Shown: in pieces, positions 4,970 through 5,067 of the stretch
Layout of the letters: the number at the start of each line of letters is the position of its first letter
Numbering within the stretch: the first letter of the stretch is position 1
Assembly: GCA_947463105.1 (NCBI GenBank)
Contig: CANHSD010000213.1
Span: 1-5,067, forward strand
Source of the DNA: Chitinophagaceae bacterium
Lineage (GTDB): Bacteria; Bacteroidota; Bacteroidia; Chitinophagales; Chitinophagaceae
Direction: 5' to 3'
Length of the DNA: 5,067 nucleotides
Program-made: the position numbers and the translations under genes
The notes under the pieces: model-generated
What the model saw: only the letters and a program-made list of their open reading frames with translations
Told to the model about the DNA's origin: nothing
The model's database searches: none

Positions 4970-5067
4970 ATGTCAGTCCCCCGGGAGTTTGAGATTGCAT
5001 TTGTAGGATTAAAGTCCGGGATAACGGAATTTGATTATGAATTGGGGGAAGAGTTCTTTGATGCCGA
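4970..5067 (+). CDS. yceD: DUF177/YceD family protein, N-terminal fragment (runs off the window)
   Basis: Only 32 codons are visible. The start MSVPREFEIAFVGLKSG followed by ITEFDYELGEEFFDA matches the opening of Bacteroidota DUF177 proteins, which I remember as an 'eF-I-F-GLK-G-heF-Y-i---FFe' pattern. YceD-type proteins are linked to accumulation of 23S rRNA and ribosome assembly, and their genes usually stand directly before rpmF (ribosomal protein L32), often followed in Bacteroidota by fabH, accB and accC. Those genes would lie beyond the right edge, so this is inference. The ATG at 4970 is preceded by a consensus promoter at 4920-4950 and by no obvious Shine-Dalgarno sequence. The short visible length limits certainty. 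Confidence 0.75.
   Translation, partial: MSVPREFEIAFVGLKSGITEFDYELGEEFFDA

Noticed and set aside
1..5067. tRNA, rRNA or transposase genes
   Set aside because: No tRNA-like stem pattern, rRNA-like stretch, transposase motif or terminal inverted repeats were seen on either strand.

Overview
The window looks like a chromosomal segment of a Bacteroidota bacterium, probably of the Chitinophagaceae or a neighbouring family. Four things suggest this: Bacteroidota-typical families (DUF3810, a DUF4412-like secreted protein, a DUF177/YceD start of the Bacteroidota type, a secreted GH20 glycosidase); the near absence of Shine-Dalgarno sequences; several matches to the Bacteroidota promoter consensus (TTTG, about 19 bases, TAnnTTTG); and moderate GC in the genes with AT-rich spacers. 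The family assignment is inference; no marker gene is complete here.

Layout. 1-1564 (minus) is a secreted GH20 beta-N-acetylhexosaminidase whose C-terminus runs off the left edge. Upstream of it on the same strand, after 51 bases, is a small DUF2442 protein (1616-1870). A divergent spacer (1871-2002) separates this from a plus-strand exported Gly/Met-rich DUF4412-like protein (2003-2905). That gene ends at a strong intrinsic terminator which overlaps the 3' end of the convergent minus-strand gene 2959-3996, a DUF3810 membrane protein with an HEKAH zinc-metalloprotease motif. An AT-rich 220-base divergent spacer holding several inverted repeats leads to a toxin-first type II toxin-antitoxin pair of HigB/HigA type (4217-4546 and 4547-4897). 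After a 72-base spacer with a consensus promoter, the first 32 codons of a DUF177/YceD gene (4970 onward) run off the right edge; in related genomes this gene usually heads a conserved rpmF and fatty-acid-synthesis cluster.

How the genes work together. There is no single pathway. The hexosaminidase is a catabolic or chitin/peptidoglycan-recycling enzyme. The DUF4412-like and DUF3810 proteins are envelope proteins of unknown role and share only their convergent 3' ends. The toxin-antitoxin pair is a small accessory module beside a housekeeping operon, with a probable operator just upstream of the toxin gene. I found no evidence for a large undescribed system. The points most worth following up are the operator architecture of the toxin-antitoxin pair, the terminator and stop-codon overlap between convergent genes, the possible leaderless start of the DUF3810 gene, and the metalloprotease motif in a protein family of unknown function.
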